Assembly: GCA_964352985.1 (NCBI GenBank)
Contig: CAYGUK010000050.1
Location: 1-28,701, forward strand
DNA: 28,701 bases
Source: CAYGUK01 sp964352985
GTDB taxonomy: Bacteria > Pseudomonadota > Gammaproteobacteria > JAHCLG01
Direction: 5' to 3'
Shown here: one piece after another, positions 14,318 through 22,212 of the stretch
Layout: the number at the start of each line of letters is the position of its first letter
Numbering within the stretch: position 1 is the first letter of the stretch
Notes under the pieces: model-generated
What the model was told of the DNA's origin: nothing
Database searches by the model: none
What the model saw: the letters and a program-made list of their open reading frames with translations, nothing else
Program-made: the position numbers and the translations under genes

Positions 14318-15763
14318 TTAACCAATTACTCGTAAAACTTCTTCTTTTGTGGTTAAACCATTGGCGACTTTTTCTAAGCCATCTTGCTTGATATTTGGAT
14401 AACGTGATGCGCTGTATTTCAACATATCATGTTCGGTACTATTATCATGGATCATCGACTGTAATTTATCATCGATGGCAATCACTTCATAAATACCGCT
14501 ACGACCAAAATAACCTGAACCATCACATTGCTCGCATTCATTTTGTTCGCCGTGACATTGATTGCAAGTTACTCTTACTAAACGTTGTGCGATAACAGCA
14601 ATTAAACTTGATGCGATAAGATAAGGTTCAACACCAATATCTTTTAATCTTGTTATGGCACCAATTGCGGTATTGGTGTGTAAGGTTGAAAAAACTAAGT
14701 GTCCTGTTAAACTCGCTTGCACTGCTATTTGCGCCGTTTCATAATCACGAATTTCTCCCACCATCACGATATCGGGATCTTGTCGTAAAATAGAACGTAA
14801 ACCTTTAGCAAACGTCATATCGATTTTTGGATTGACTGCTGTTTGGCTAATCCCGGGTAAATCATATTCAACAGGATCTTCTACCGTTAATATATTTCGT
14901 TTACTATCATTTAATTCACTTAATGCCGCATAAAGCGTTGTAGTTTTTCCAGAACCGGTGGGACCTGTGACGAGAATAATACCATGTGGTTTATAAATTA
15001 AATCTTGCATTAAATTATAATGTTGTTTATTCATCCCTAAATCTTGCACATTTAAACGCGCGGTATTTTTATCTAAAATTCTTAAGACAACACGTTCACC
15101 ATGATTTGAAGGTAAGGTAGATACACGAATATCGACAAAGTGACCACCAAGACTTAATTTAATGCGACCATCTTGTGGTAATCTTTTTTCCGCAATATCA
15201 AGTTTCGCTAAGACTTTCACGCGTGAAATTAATAAGGGTGCAACTTCTCGTGGCGGTTGAAAAATTTCTCTTAAAACACCATCGATACGAAAACGAATTA
15301 ACATATTATTTTCGTAAGTTTCTAAGTGAATATCAGATGCGTGGCGATTAATGGCTTGTGAAAATAATGTATTCAATAATCTTATTATGGGCGCATCATC
15401 ATCACTGTCTAACACTTCTGAAGATTGTTCGTAAAGTTGTTCGATACCTGTTGCTTCAACAGAATTATCAATAGTGATACTTTCGAGTTTTTCATTTTCA
15501 AATGCTTTAACTAATAATGAATTAAATTTTGTTTCATCAATCGCAACTAAATCTAATTGTGATTGGCTGACTCGTTGTAATTCTAATAAAGCTTGCACCA
15601 CTGGATTTTTACGATGAACAATAATTAATTTATCATCTCTTTTGGCAATGGGTAACACGCCATTTTCTTTAGCAAATTTCAAACTCACGTATTCTTTTGT
15701 GAGCGCCCAACTCTCTTGTTTTAAAAGTGTTGAAATAATATCTTCATTCAATACCATCGCCAT
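14318..15763 (-). CDS. gspE: Type II secretion ATPase GspE
   Basis: GspE is the hexameric cytoplasmic ATPase that drives pseudopilus growth. This 481-residue protein has an N-terminal domain that binds GspL, then the N2 domain with HASDIHLE near 141-148. Nucleotide-site motifs follow: Walker A GPTGSGKT at 267-274, an Asp box around VEDPVEYDL, Walker B IVMVGEIRD near 332-340 and a His box SLTGHLVFSTLHTN. A zinc-binding tetracysteine lies at C400, C403, C410 and C413, as in typical GspE. All key residues are present. The start overlaps the gspD stop by 20 bases; an in-frame ATG two codons later (15757) is an alternative. Confidence 0.96.
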   Translation of the reverse strand: MAMVLNEDIISTLLKQESWALTKEYVSLKFAKENGVLPIAKRDDKLIIVHRKNPVVQALLELQRVSQSQLDLVAIDETKFNSLLVKAFENEKLESITIDNSVEATGIEQLYEQSSEVLDSDDDAPIIRLLNTLFSQAINRHASDIHLETYENNMLIRFRIDGVLREIFQPPREVAPLLISRVKVLAKLDIAEKRLPQDGRIKLSLGGHFVDIRVSTLPSNHGERVVLRILDKNTARLNVQDLGMNKQHYNLMQDLIYKPHGIILVTGPTGSGKTTTLYAALSELNDSKRNILTVEDPVEYDLPGISQTAVNPKIDMTFAKGLRSILRQDPDIVMVGEIRDYETAQIAVQASLTGHLVFSTLHTNTAIGAITRLKDIGVEPYLIASSLIAVIAQRLVRVTCNQCHGEQNECEQCDGSGYFGRSGIYEVIAIDDKLQSMIHDNSTEHDMLKYSASRYPNIKQDGLEKVANGLTTKEEVLRVIG

Positions 15764-17666
15764 GATCTCTAGGAATAGTAAATGGAGAAGGGATTAAAGG
15801 TTTACCATGTAAAGGCGGTAAAATACTTGGACGGCCATGATAGCCAGCCGAATATCCAAACTCATTTAACTGTTGTATTTGTTCTTGTCGAATAAAATTA
15901 TATTTACTGTTTGTAATAAAAGTTCCTTGACCTCGTCCATGTAAAATAACCGGACGTAAGAATACCATTAAATTTTTCTTCTGCATTTCATGTTCTTTTG
16001 AGCGAAATAAAATACCCACTCCTGGTAAATCGCCTAAGATAGGAAACTTATGGAGCACTTGCTCCATTTGGTTACTCATTAAACCACCTAATACTAAAAT
16101 TTCACCATTATTTACCATGACTGAAGTTTTAATCGTACTTTCATTGGTGGTCGGATTGCCGGTTGTTGAATTCGGTGAACTATCATCGATAGATTCATTG
16201 CCTTGATCAATTTTTAATAAAACAGCATTGCCTTGATTGATTTGGGGGGTCACTTTTAATTCTAAACCAACATATTCGCGTTTGGTGATGGTATAAGGAT
16301 TATCTAAAGCGCCTGTGCTATTTGTCGCATAAGATCCCACAACAAAGGGGACTTTTTTTCCGACTTTAATATCAGCAGGTTGATTATCCATGACGATAAT
16401 ATTTGGCGTTGATAAAATATCGGTTGCACCATCTTGGGCAAGTGCTGTCACTAGTGCGCTAATATCACCATTGTGAATAAAGCCAATGCCTAAACCGCCC
16501 GTGTTTACATTTAATCTTGTTCCCCATTGAATGCCGAGTTGTTTCATTTTCGACTCATCAATTTCGACAATCGCAGCCTCAACTAAAACTTGTGCTGGGC
16601 GAATATCTAATTTGTCGATCACCATGCGCATGACTCGCATCATGTTTTGTGGTGCAGTGATAATAATGGAATTGGTATTGGGTTCGGCTTCGATTTCGAT
16701 ATTTTTGCCTTTACCTTTAATACTCACACTCACTGTGGATTCGCCTTTTTTACCATGCGATGCTTTATTGGTTTGTGTGACACCCACATTTCCACCATAA
16801 TTACTTTCTGCTATTCCCGCTAAAATAGGGACTAAATCTGCGGCCTTTCGATAATGGAGAAAAATAACTTGTGTGTTGCCATTACCATAAGAATTAACGC
16901 GATCGAGTTGATTGATTAATTGTCGGAGATGCAATCGTTCTGCTAAATTGCCACCAACAATTAAACTATTGGATCTATCATCAGCTGCAACATGAATTTG
17001 TGGTTGGCCTGGTAATTGTTGTCCACGCATCATGGAAAGTTCTTTTACCACATCCTCTGCAATCGCATAACGTAATGGTATTACGACGACTCGATATTGA
17101 TTGGCATTATCAGTTTGATTAACAATTTTTACAATTTTCTCAACATTGGCCGCGGTACCAGAAACGATCAAACTATTTGTGGGCACATAAGCTGTTAAGT
17201 TTGCACTTGGTGGTAATAATGGGCGTAATACTGGCACTAATTGTTCTGCCGAATTATTTTTTACCGCAATCACTTTTACGACAATTTGATCTGATGTGGG
17301 ATTTTCGTGTGATGATAATACAGGCGTATCTAATTCAGCCGCACTGGTTAGGGGCACAATTTTAGTAACTTGACCACTTTGCACTGCGGTATAACCATGG
17401 AGGTGCAGGATAGATAGAAAAACAGGATAGATGTCTTTTTTAGTCAGAGGCTTCGATGAAACTAAACTAACACGACCTTGGACTCTGGGATCCACTAAAA
17501 AATCTTTTCCTGTTAATTTAGATACTTCATCGATCACTGCATGAATATCAACATCACGGAGATTCCATAACTGTTTGTTTTGCGATTTTATATCATGCGT
17601 CGCTGCAAAGCTTATTGGGAAAAGCAAACATAAGAAAATCAATATTATAGCTGCAACACGAGTCAT
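15744..17666 (-). CDS. gspD: Type II secretion outer-membrane secretin GspD
   Basis: GspD forms the outer-membrane channel. The chosen start gives 640 residues with a signal peptide of about 21 residues (MTRVAAIILIFLCLLF then SFA). The N0 domain (about 32-105) contains LRDVDIHAVIDEVSKLTG. N1, N2 and N3 repeats follow, recognised by NSLIVSGT, SNSLIVGG and NSIIITAP. The secretin core comes next, with ILSTPNIIVMDN, KVPFVVGSY and EYVGLELKVTPQI, then the GEILVLGGLM and FPILGDLPGVGILF signatures. A C-terminal tail follows. The open frame runs further 5' (ATG at 17735 and beyond to the divergent lipoprotein gene), but those residues delay the signal peptide. No strong ribosome site supports any start. 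It heads a tightly packed operon D-E-F-G-H-I-J-K-L-M. Confidence 0.95.
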   Translation of the reverse strand: MTRVAAIILIFLCLLFPISFAATHDIKSQNKQLWNLRDVDIHAVIDEVSKLTGKDFLVDPRVQGRVSLVSSKPLTKKDIYPVFLSILHLHGYTAVQSGQVTKIVPLTSAAELDTPVLSSHENPTSDQIVVKVIAVKNNSAEQLVPVLRPLLPPSANLTAYVPTNSLIVSGTAANVEKIVKIVNQTDNANQYRVVVIPLRYAIAEDVVKELSMMRGQQLPGQPQIHVAADDRSNSLIVGGNLAERLHLRQLINQLDRVNSYGNGNTQVIFLHYRKAADLVPILAGIAESNYGGNVGVTQTNKASHGKKGESTVSVSIKGKGKNIEIEAEPNTNSIIITAPQNMMRVMRMVIDKLDIRPAQVLVEAAIVEIDESKMKQLGIQWGTRLNVNTGGLGIGFIHNGDISALVTALAQDGATDILSTPNIIVMDNQPADIKVGKKVPFVVGSYATNSTGALDNPYTITKREYVGLELKVTPQINQGNAVLLKIDQGNESIDDSSPNSTTGNPTTNESTIKTSVMVNNGEILVLGGLMSNQMEQVLHKFPILGDLPGVGILFRSKEHEMQKKNLMVFLRPVILHGRGQGTFITNSKYNFIRQEQIQQLNEFGYSAGYHGRPSILPPLHGKPLIPSPFTIPRDHGDGIE

Positions 17667-17733
17667 TGATGATTTACGCCAGTGATAAATGTTAGAGCAT
17701 ATCATAAAGCACAATGCATGACGATATAACTTC

Positions 17734-17762
17734 ATAACAGAATACCATGAATAGTCTATATT
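17734..17762 (+). promoter_or_regulatory. Possible promoter for the lipoprotein gene divergent from gspD
   Basis: ATAACA (17734-17739) and TATATT (17757-17762) are 17 bases apart, 4 and 5 of 6 matches to consensus. Transcription would start near 17769. It lies in the shared region upstream of gspD; I found no equally good minus-strand promoter for gspD. Confidence 0.35.
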
Positions 17763-17801
17763 TATGTAATTGGATGTTAAAAAATGAGAGGGAAACACAT
17801 T

Positions 17802-18377
17802 ATGTGCCTACGTATTATACTGGTAGCAATGTTGCTTGTGGGGATTGGCGCCTGTTCAAAACAAGATAGTTTTGACCCACAATCAAAAGATAACACCAGC
17901 ACAAGTCATTCAACACCTTCTAGCTGGGAATTGGTCAAAGCAAAAATCCAAGGTGGCTATGTCAGTGCAAAGTTTCCCAGCAAACCGAAAAAACAAACTA
18001 AATCTCAAAACACTCAAGCCGGTAGAATTCAAGTTATCCTCTATTTAACTAAGCATGAAGGAAATGAATTTATTCTTGCAACAACAAAATATCCCAGTAT
18101 CGTTTTTAAACATAAAACGATTGAACAAATGTTAGATGATGCTAGAGATGGTGGTGTTGCTCGAATTAGGGGCAAACTTGATGAAGAGAGAAAAATATCA
18201 AAAGATGGACGGCCTGGACGATATTTAAAAGTACTTTCTACCGATCGCAGAAAAGCACTTTACGCATTATTTTATGTTGATAAACAAACGTTAATAATGC
18301 TGGTCACTACATCAGATCAAACTAAAGAAATGCCAACATCAATTAAAACGTTTTTTAACTCTGTAGATTTTAAATAA
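17802..18377 (+). CDS. Lipoprotein of unknown function, divergent from gspD
   Basis: This 191-residue protein has a lipoprotein signal ending in the lipobox GIGAC, with Ser after the cysteine, consistent with outer-membrane sorting. A polar linker is followed by a mixed alpha/beta domain (about 45-191) containing SAKFPSKPKK, GRIQVILYLTKHEG, a helix TIEQMLDDAR, GRPGRYLKV, KALYALFYVD and a final TFFNSVDFK. That order, with a pattern of xSAxFPxxP near the start and FFxSxxF at the end, is seen in many unnamed bacterial lipoproteins; I cannot assign a function. The ATG at 17802 is preferred over 17784 because GAGGG sits 9 bases upstream. It is divergent from the T2SS operon and ends before a hairpin. 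Confidence 0.8.
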   Translation: MCLRIILVAMLLVGIGACSKQDSFDPQSKDNTSTSHSTPSSWELVKAKIQGGYVSAKFPSKPKKQTKSQNTQAGRIQVILYLTKHEGNEFILATTKYPSIVFKHKTIEQMLDDARDGGVARIRGKLDEERKISKDGRPGRYLKVLSTDRRKALYALFYVDKQTLIMLVTTSDQTKEMPTSIKTFFNSVDFK

Positions 18378-18388
18378 CGAAATAATCA

Positions 18389-18412
18389 TTCCCCAAGACT
18401 TGTCTTGGGGAA
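18389..18412. terminator. Hairpin between the convergent lipoprotein and folC genes
   Basis: TTCCCCAAGA (18389-18398) pairs perfectly with TCTTGGGGAA (18403-18412) around a 4-base loop CTTG. It sits 12 bases after the lipoprotein stop and 9 bases beyond the folC stop on the other strand, so it can serve both. There is no long U-run on either side, but the GC-rich stem stands out in AT-rich surroundings. Confidence 0.7.
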
Positions 18413-18420
18413 AATGAAAC

Positions 18421-19686
18421 TTAAGCGGGTTGCTGTTGTTGTTCGAGTACTAAAGTTTCAGCTACTGTAATAAATGAACCAAATACTAAAATTACATCAT
18501 TTTCATTGGCCGCTTCTTTTGCTTTAATAAAAGCATCTTTGATACTGGGGCTAACAGAAACATTTTTGCCTTGTTCGGCATCGAGAATTTTACATAGCTT
18601 ATCACTTGAACAAGCTCTCTCTACGTTTAAATCACCTAAATACCAACTATCAACAATATCAGTAAAACAACATAAACATTTTTTTATATCTTTATCTTTT
18701 AACATTCCCACCACTGCTTTAATTTTACGATGCGGGAAATTTTCCAACATTTTTTTGCGCAGATTATTACAGGCTTGACCATTGTGGGCGACGTCAAAAA
18801 CACACGTTTTTTCGCCTTCAATGATTTGGAAACGCCCAGGTAATTGGGCATTATCGATACCCTGATAAATTGCTTGTTTTGTAACGCTCATACTATCCTC
18901 TAATAAAGAAATTGCCATTAGTGCTATTGCTGCGTTGGGTAAATCAATTCGCGGCTTTGGCAAATGACAATATTTACATACCCCGTTGAAATTAAAATAC
19001 CAAGAATCATTTTCAGTGCCATAAGAAAATGATTCTTTCATTAAATATAATTTTGCATTAATTTTTTTTGCAAAATTAATCAAACTTTGCGGTGGATTAA
19101 CATCGCCACAAATTGCTGGTTTATGACTTCTAAAAATGCCAGCTTTTATTTCGCCAATTTTTTCTCTATCGTCACCGAGAAATTGTTGGTGATCTAAATC
19201 TACTGTTGTGACAATGGATAAATCAGGTTCGACAATGTTAACAGCATCGTCACGACCACCCATGCCAACTTCAAGTAAAATAATATCGAGATCCGCATTT
19301 TTAAAAATATATAATGCGGCTAATGTCATAAATTCAAATTCGGTGAGTGTGACTTCACCACGTGCACGATCGATCTCTTTTAAAGCAAGACATAAAACTT
19401 GCGTTGAGACATTTTCATTATTCAAACGAATTTGATCGTTTACGCTTAACAATTTTGGTGATAAATAACACCCAACTTTATAATGTGACGAAGAATAAAT
19501 ATTTTCTAAAACTTTAATACATGATGCTTTGCCGTTAGTACCTGCAACAGTTACAACGGGACAATTAAAACGAGTCAACGATAATTTACTCGCAATATTA
19601 TTGACACGATCTAGGCTCATATCAATCACTTGTGGATGAATTTGTTTTATCTTAGTTAACAACAAAGATAATTCATCATCATACAT
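18421..19686 (-). CDS. folC: FolC, dihydrofolate synthase / folylpolyglutamate synthase
   Basis: FolC adds glutamate to dihydropteroate and to tetrahydrofolates, an ATP-dependent ligase of the Mur family. The 421-residue length is normal. Motifs seen are the P-loop GTNGKAS (49-55), the SPKLLSVNDQIR folate-binding region, LEVGMGGRDDAVN, the TTVDLDHQQFLGDD region with the conserved His and Asp, IKAGIFR and LPGRFQ, then FDVAHN in the C-terminal domain. The P-loop has Ala54 where Gly is usual; see findings. It stands alone between the lipoprotein gene and an orphan gene on the opposite strand. A weak promoter (TTGCGG at 19743-19748, 17 bases, TAAACT at 19720-19725) lies upstream; no clear ribosome site was seen. 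Confidence 0.93.
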   Translation of the reverse strand: MYDDELSLLLTKIKQIHPQVIDMSLDRVNNIASKLSLTRFNCPVVTVAGTNGKASCIKVLENIYSSSHYKVGCYLSPKLLSVNDQIRLNNENVSTQVLCLALKEIDRARGEVTLTEFEFMTLAALYIFKNADLDIILLEVGMGGRDDAVNIVEPDLSIVTTVDLDHQQFLGDDREKIGEIKAGIFRSHKPAICGDVNPPQSLINFAKKINAKLYLMKESFSYGTENDSWYFNFNGVCKYCHLPKPRIDLPNAAIALMAISLLEDSMSVTKQAIYQGIDNAQLPGRFQIIEGEKTCVFDVAHNGQACNNLRKKMLENFPHRKIKAVVGMLKDKDIKKCLCCFTDIVDSWYLGDLNVERACSSDKLCKILDAEQGKNVSVSPSIKDAFIKAKEAANENDVILVFGSFITVAETLVLEQQQQPA

Positions 19687-19839
19687 AACGCTACTAATCA
19701 GTTGCTGAAAGTGTCGCGTAGTTTAGTCCTTATTACTTAGCCCCGCAACTTTTTTTTCGATTCAAAAACTGATATATAAAATCAATAAGATACAATTTAA
19801 ATACGGAAATACTTAATTAAATTATTCTAGTAAAAATTT

Positions 19840-19845
19840 TATAAT
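19840..19845 (+). promoter_or_regulatory. Probable -10 element of the 218-residue orphan gene
   Basis: A perfect TATAAT lies 36 bases before the ATG. The hexamer 17 bases upstream (TTAAAT, 19817-19822) matches the -35 consensus poorly. The surroundings are AT-rich, so a chance match is possible. Confidence 0.35.
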
Positions 19846-19881
19846 TTTCGTGTTATCCTGGCTTGTAAAAAGGGATTAAAT

Positions 19882-20538
19882 ATGTTTAGCCGTAAAAATA
19901 AAAAACGACGTATTCAGTTAGTGACACAATTATTAAATTCACGAAAAGATGGTGACATCAATGTCGCTATAGAAATTTTAAAAAAAAAACTCCCTACAAT
20001 TAAAGACCATGAAAACGATAAAATTAATTCCATTAATTATTTACTTTGTTATTGTTATTTTAATTTAGCCATCACAAATAAAGATGGAAAGCGAGACGAT
20101 CATTTAAAAGTGGCATATACTTATTTAAATAAAATTCAAAGTGCTTTTTCAGTTTCTAGCGATAATTATGCGAAAAGATATCATTTACATGTCTTTAAGC
20201 TTAATGGTTTCCTATTACGTGAAGCGATGAAACAAGATCCAGTTATTGCGATTACCATATTATCTAGCAAAATGTTGACTTATTTTTGCCAAGAAAATTA
20301 TAATGACTTTGATGAATTTATTGAATCAGTTTATAAATTACATCAAGATCAACTCGATGATTTTTTTCTAAAACATGATCACATAAATCTTAATTTAGCG
20401 ATTGCATTTACTAAATTTATTACGCCTATCACAGCTCAAACAGCTACCGAAGATAGTCATCATCAACATTCTCAATTTGAAGAAACTGAATCGTCCCGAA
20501 CATCACTTGTCCCACAACGATCCAGCTCCGACTGTTAA
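19882..20538 (+). CDS. Orphan helical protein with Ser/Glu-rich C-terminal tail
   Basis: I do not recognise this 218-residue protein. It starts with a very basic patch (MFSRKNKKRR). The body (about 15-185) looks wholly helical with TPR-like spacing: INSINYLLCYCYFNLA, then HLKVAYTYLNKI, then KRYHLHVFKLNGFLLREA. The last ~30 residues (after ITAQTATED) are disordered, with QFEETESS and RSSSDC. There is no signal peptide. An acidic, Ser-rich tail is a feature of Dot/Icm substrates, so an effector role is possible but unproven. The ATG has AGGGA 6 bases upstream. Its 3' end overlaps the convergent amidase gene by 36 bases. Confidence 0.68.
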   Translation: MFSRKNKKRRIQLVTQLLNSRKDGDINVAIEILKKKLPTIKDHENDKINSINYLLCYCYFNLAITNKDGKRDDHLKVAYTYLNKIQSAFSVSSDNYAKRYHLHVFKLNGFLLREAMKQDPVIAITILSSKMLTYFCQENYNDFDEFIESVYKLHQDQLDDFFLKHDHINLNLAIAFTKFITPITAQTATEDSHHQHSQFEETESSRTSLVPQRSSSDC

Positions 20539-21642
20539 TAACAATTCATCATTTAAATGTTTAGCGATAAATGATAAACCAAAAGGTGCTTCATCAGAAA
20601 TAGACATCGGAATTTGTAATTGTGGTAATTCGCCTAGTGAAGCCACAGCAGATAAATTGAGCATGGCTTGATAATATTCTTTAGAGGAAGTGGTCACACC
20701 AATGGTTTTTAATTTTGGTGCAATATCAATAGTTGTGGGAAGACAAATTAAGTTATCTTCACTTAAAAAATCATTCATCGCTTGTCTAAATTTATCACGA
20801 ATTTTATACGCAGAAGAAATATCTACTGCTGCCATTGATGCGGCAAACTTAACACTTTTTTCGACGTTACGACTTAATGTTGGTTTTGCATTTTCAATCA
20901 GGCTTTTTATATTGGGCCAAACTTCTTTCATATGAATTTGCGAATAACACATACTCAATTGTTTGAATTCTATATCTACAATTTCTTGTAAATTAATTAA
21001 ATTACTTTTTTTTATTTTTTGATTTAATTGCGGATTAATTAAATCAAAAGCATCAGCAAGAAAATAAATACGACTCTCTCCTACTTTTTTTTCCGGCTGA
21101 AAAACTTGAAATACTTTTTTCATTAAATCTATATCACGGGTAAAAATGCCCACCGTATCAAAACTCGGTGCAATGGGTAATACACCTTCTGTTGAAATTA
21201 ATCCGTGTGAGGGTCGAAAACCATAAATACCACAATACGCGGCAGGCACTCGCACTGAGCCACCAGTATCAGTACCCAAGGCAAAATCAACTTTTTTATC
21301 CGCAACAAGACTCGCGCTACCCGATGATGATCCGCCAGGAACTCGATCGCGGGCCTTGGGATTAATGGGTGTTCCATCAAATTCATTTTCACCTAATAAT
21401 CCAAAAGCAAATTCATCCATTTTTGCAATGCCAGTTAGCGTTGCACCGTCATTTAACAATTGTTCAACACAGTAGGCATTTTTATCGCAATTTTGCCTAT
21501 ATTCCCGTAGTTTTTCATGACCAAGTCCGGTAGGAAAATTTTTTACTGCAATCATTTCTTTGACAGCAAATGAAGTGCTTGTTAAGCTCCCAGTTAAGGA
21601 TGAATGAATGTTAATTTCATTTAACATAGCATTGTTTGACAT
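20503..21642 (-). CDS. Amidase-signature hydrolase, GatA/AtzE-like
   Basis: This is a member of the amidase signature family, which hydrolyses C-N amide bonds with a Ser-cisSer-Lys triad. Visible elements are the Lys in FAVKEMIAV (K28), the GGSSSGSAS loop (103-111) with the bridging Ser, and the nucleophile in GTDTGGSVR (S129), followed by YGFRPSHG. All three catalytic positions are filled. At 379 residues it is shorter than GatA (about 480), mainly from a shorter start and C-terminal half, and no gatB or gatC is adjacent. It is therefore more likely a stand-alone amidase than the tRNA amidotransferase subunit; the substrate is unknown. GGAG lies 7 bases before the ATG. It overlaps the 218-residue gene at its 3' end and is divergent from the next gene (42 bases apart). 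Confidence 0.87.
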   Translation of the reverse strand: MSNNAMLNEINIHSSLTGSLTSTSFAVKEMIAVKNFPTGLGHEKLREYRQNCDKNAYCVEQLLNDGATLTGIAKMDEFAFGLLGENEFDGTPINPKARDRVPGGSSSGSASLVADKKVDFALGTDTGGSVRVPAAYCGIYGFRPSHGLISTEGVLPIAPSFDTVGIFTRDIDLMKKVFQVFQPEKKVGESRIYFLADAFDLINPQLNQKIKKSNLINLQEIVDIEFKQLSMCYSQIHMKEVWPNIKSLIENAKPTLSRNVEKSVKFAASMAAVDISSAYKIRDKFRQAMNDFLSEDNLICLPTTIDIAPKLKTIGVTTSSKEYYQAMLNLSAVASLGELPQLQIPMSISDEAPFGLSFIAKHLNDELLLTVGAGSLWDK

Positions 21643-21684
21643 TCCTCTTCTCCCAATTAAATAAAATAATAAAGTGAATAAATT

Positions 21685-22146
21685 ATGTTAGAAGAAACTT
21701 ATAATACCGTTGGAACAATTTCTATTTTATTATCGGTTAATTTATTTCAAATTCAATTCACCATAGACGACTTAGTTTTTATTAGCCAAGCAGCCTATCG
21801 AATTCAATATAACATTTATCAAACATACCAAAACCAACAATGTGATCAAGTTGATATACAAATGGAAGCGATGGCAAATAATATTATAAATCTCATCACT
21901 CGAGATATTATAAGACCAACACTTGAGGGGCAACCCGTTAATATGTTCTATATTCAAAGCACGTTTAGAGCCATGTTTAATAATATTTATTACGCGTTGC
22001 AAGATGCTGGGGACGATATGAGATTTATCTTAAATCGATTATTAACAATTTTAATTGCGTCTCCTTTTTTTCATGACATTGCTGATCAAAATATTCAAGT
22101 AGATCCTCATACCGTCCTTAATCCAACACGCTTCGTGATAAAGTAA
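21685..22146 (+). CDS. Orphan helical protein (153 residues)
   Basis: I do not recognise this protein. It looks mainly helical and amphipathic: FTIDDLVFISQAAYRIQYNIYQTY, then MEAMANNIINLITRDII, then STFRAMFNNIYYALQD and MRFILNRLLTILIASPFF. It has no signal peptide and one cysteine. The start is followed by an isoleucine/leucine-rich run too short and polar for a sure membrane helix. Ribosome-site support is weak. It lies 66 bases before parE on the same strand, with an AT-rich hairpin between. Confidence 0.58.
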   Translation: MLEETYNTVGTISILLSVNLFQIQFTIDDLVFISQAAYRIQYNIYQTYQNQQCDQVDIQMEAMANNIINLITRDIIRPTLEGQPVNMFYIQSTFRAMFNNIYYALQDAGDDMRFILNRLLTILIASPFFHDIADQNIQVDPHTVLNPTRFVIK

Positions 22147-22154
22147 GGACCTCG

Positions 22155-22195
22155 ACAATAAAAACAAAAAATGCGAAGATAGCTTTTTTTTATTG
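22155..22195 (+). terminator. AT-rich inverted repeat between the 153-residue gene and parE
   Basis: ACAATAAAAA (22155-22164) and TTTTTATTGT (22186-22195) are perfect complements enclosing 21 bases, followed inside by a run of seven T's at 22184-22190. It is 8 bases after the stop at 22146 and 17 bases before the parE ATG. It could end the orphan transcript or lie in the parE leader; the AT-rich stem makes it weak. Confidence 0.35.
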
Positions 22196-22212
22196 TTTAA
22201 TAGTAAGTTAAC

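Noticed and set aside
16531..16800. 89-residue open frame on the plus strand
   Set aside because: It is antisense to the conserved secretin coding sequence and shows no family features or ribosome site.
17667..17798. Longer N-terminus for GspD, including the ATG at 17735
   Set aside because: The extra residues precede a complete signal peptide and run into the divergent lipoprotein gene; no ribosome site supports them. The 17735 start cannot be fully excluded.
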